From Baffinella frigidus (Eukaryota; Cryptophyceae; Cryptomonadales; Baffinellaceae), in NCBI GenBank assembly GCA_026770585.1, contig MU647229.1:76155-91321 (forward strand): a stretch of 15,167 bases of DNA. The letters are read 5' to 3'. How positions within the stretch are numbered: position 1 is the first letter of the stretch. Below: more notes on the stretch, generated by a model that did no database searches, had not been told where the DNA came from, and saw only the letters and a program-made list of their open reading frames with translations. The letters are not shown here.

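Larger units (their letters stand above)
12635..13436. repeat. Intron 4: G-rich heptamer arrays carrying exon 4 copies
   Basis: GGGTTGA repeats run at 12677-12757 (about ten near-identical units, some varied). The rest is degenerate GGGTGTGG/GGGTTTGG, with exon 4 copies most often 115-130 bp apart. Each copy is followed on the + strand by a GGTGTAGGGGGTGCGAT-like motif, so the duplicated unit includes intron sequence as well as exon. Confidence 0.7.
14162..14604. repeat. Inverted pair of the AATAAATGGAC repeat around the exon 3 copy
   Basis: Left arm at 14162-14188 (GATTAGTACCACGAAAGTAA...) and right arm at 14574-14603, its reverse complement with a few mismatches. They enclose 385 bp including the exon 3 copy at 14262-14321. 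TTAATTA sequence beyond the right arm matches the flank of copies near 650 and 1285. Confidence 0.65.

Noticed and set aside
13540-13606. Extra exon between exons 3 and 4
   Set aside because: Good acceptor and open frame, but no donor gives a phase compatible with both neighbours.
1-15167. True chromosome-end telomere
   Set aside because: Canonical units are short, degenerate, mixed in type and orientation, and interspersed with exons; there is no long uniform terminal tract.

Overview
The window looks like nuclear DNA of a eukaryote, most likely a GC-rich unicellular alga. There is no bacterial gene organisation. Coding potential comes in short blocks bounded by GT-AG or GC-AG splice signals. 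The space between them is filled with degenerate telomere-like heptamers (TTTAGGG, TTGAGGG, TTTCGGG, TTCAGGG, TTTGGGG). TTTAGGG-type repeats fit green plants and algae and several other protist lineages. I cannot name the species.

Reading the minus strand from high to low coordinates, I assemble 25 small coding exons (45-180 bp, about 2.13 kb, 14% of the window). They behave as one continuous internal part of a single large gene. The main evidence is phase: each exon was picked for its open frame and local splice sites, and the codon phase left by each one is the phase the next needs, at all 24 junctions. The gene runs off both ends of the window, so neither a start nor a stop codon is visible. 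The predicted stretch (about 709 residues) has helix-rich segments near its start (exons 3-6), an acidic/Ser-rich linker (exon 7), a probable beta-sandwich domain resembling the CUB-like domain of very large eukaryotic proteins (exons 8-11), and further low-complexity and helical segments (exons 12-25). No catalytic domain is visible, so no function is assigned.

The most unusual feature is the intron content. Most exons lie beside broken copies of themselves: truncated, frameshifted, or lacking one splice site. Exon 4 has seven copies in 0.85 kb, most of them about 120 bp apart. Exons 3, 5, 6, 8, 9, 10, 11, 13, 14, 17, 18, 23 and 24 also have one or more copies. In two cases (exons 7 and 23) a second copy is intact and in phase, so it could be an extra or alternative exon. 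The locus therefore looks like a gene whose exon-intron units are repeatedly duplicated locally, probably through recombination or slippage in the telomere-like introns, and then decay.

Layout along the + strand: 0-2 kb, exons 25-23 with copies and a dispersed repeat containing AAATAAACGGAC; 2-3.1 kb, exons 22-19 in nearly pure telomere-like repeat; 3.1-4.0 kb, an AT-rich stretch, ACATGTAGTT repeats and exon 18 copies; 4.0-5.2 kb, hairpins, exons 17-15 and a 159-bp inverted-repeat element; 5.2-8.7 kb, exons 14-9 with copies and a 71-bp tandem repeat; 8.7-10.9 kb, an octamer array, exons 8 and 7 with copies and TTGTAGAGT-type repeats; 10.9-12.5 kb, exons 6 and 5 with the telomere-like repeat in inverted orientation; 12.6-15.2 kb, the exon 4 array, exons 3-1 and more copies of the dispersed repeat. 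No rRNA, tRNA, CRISPR array or recognisable transposase gene was seen.
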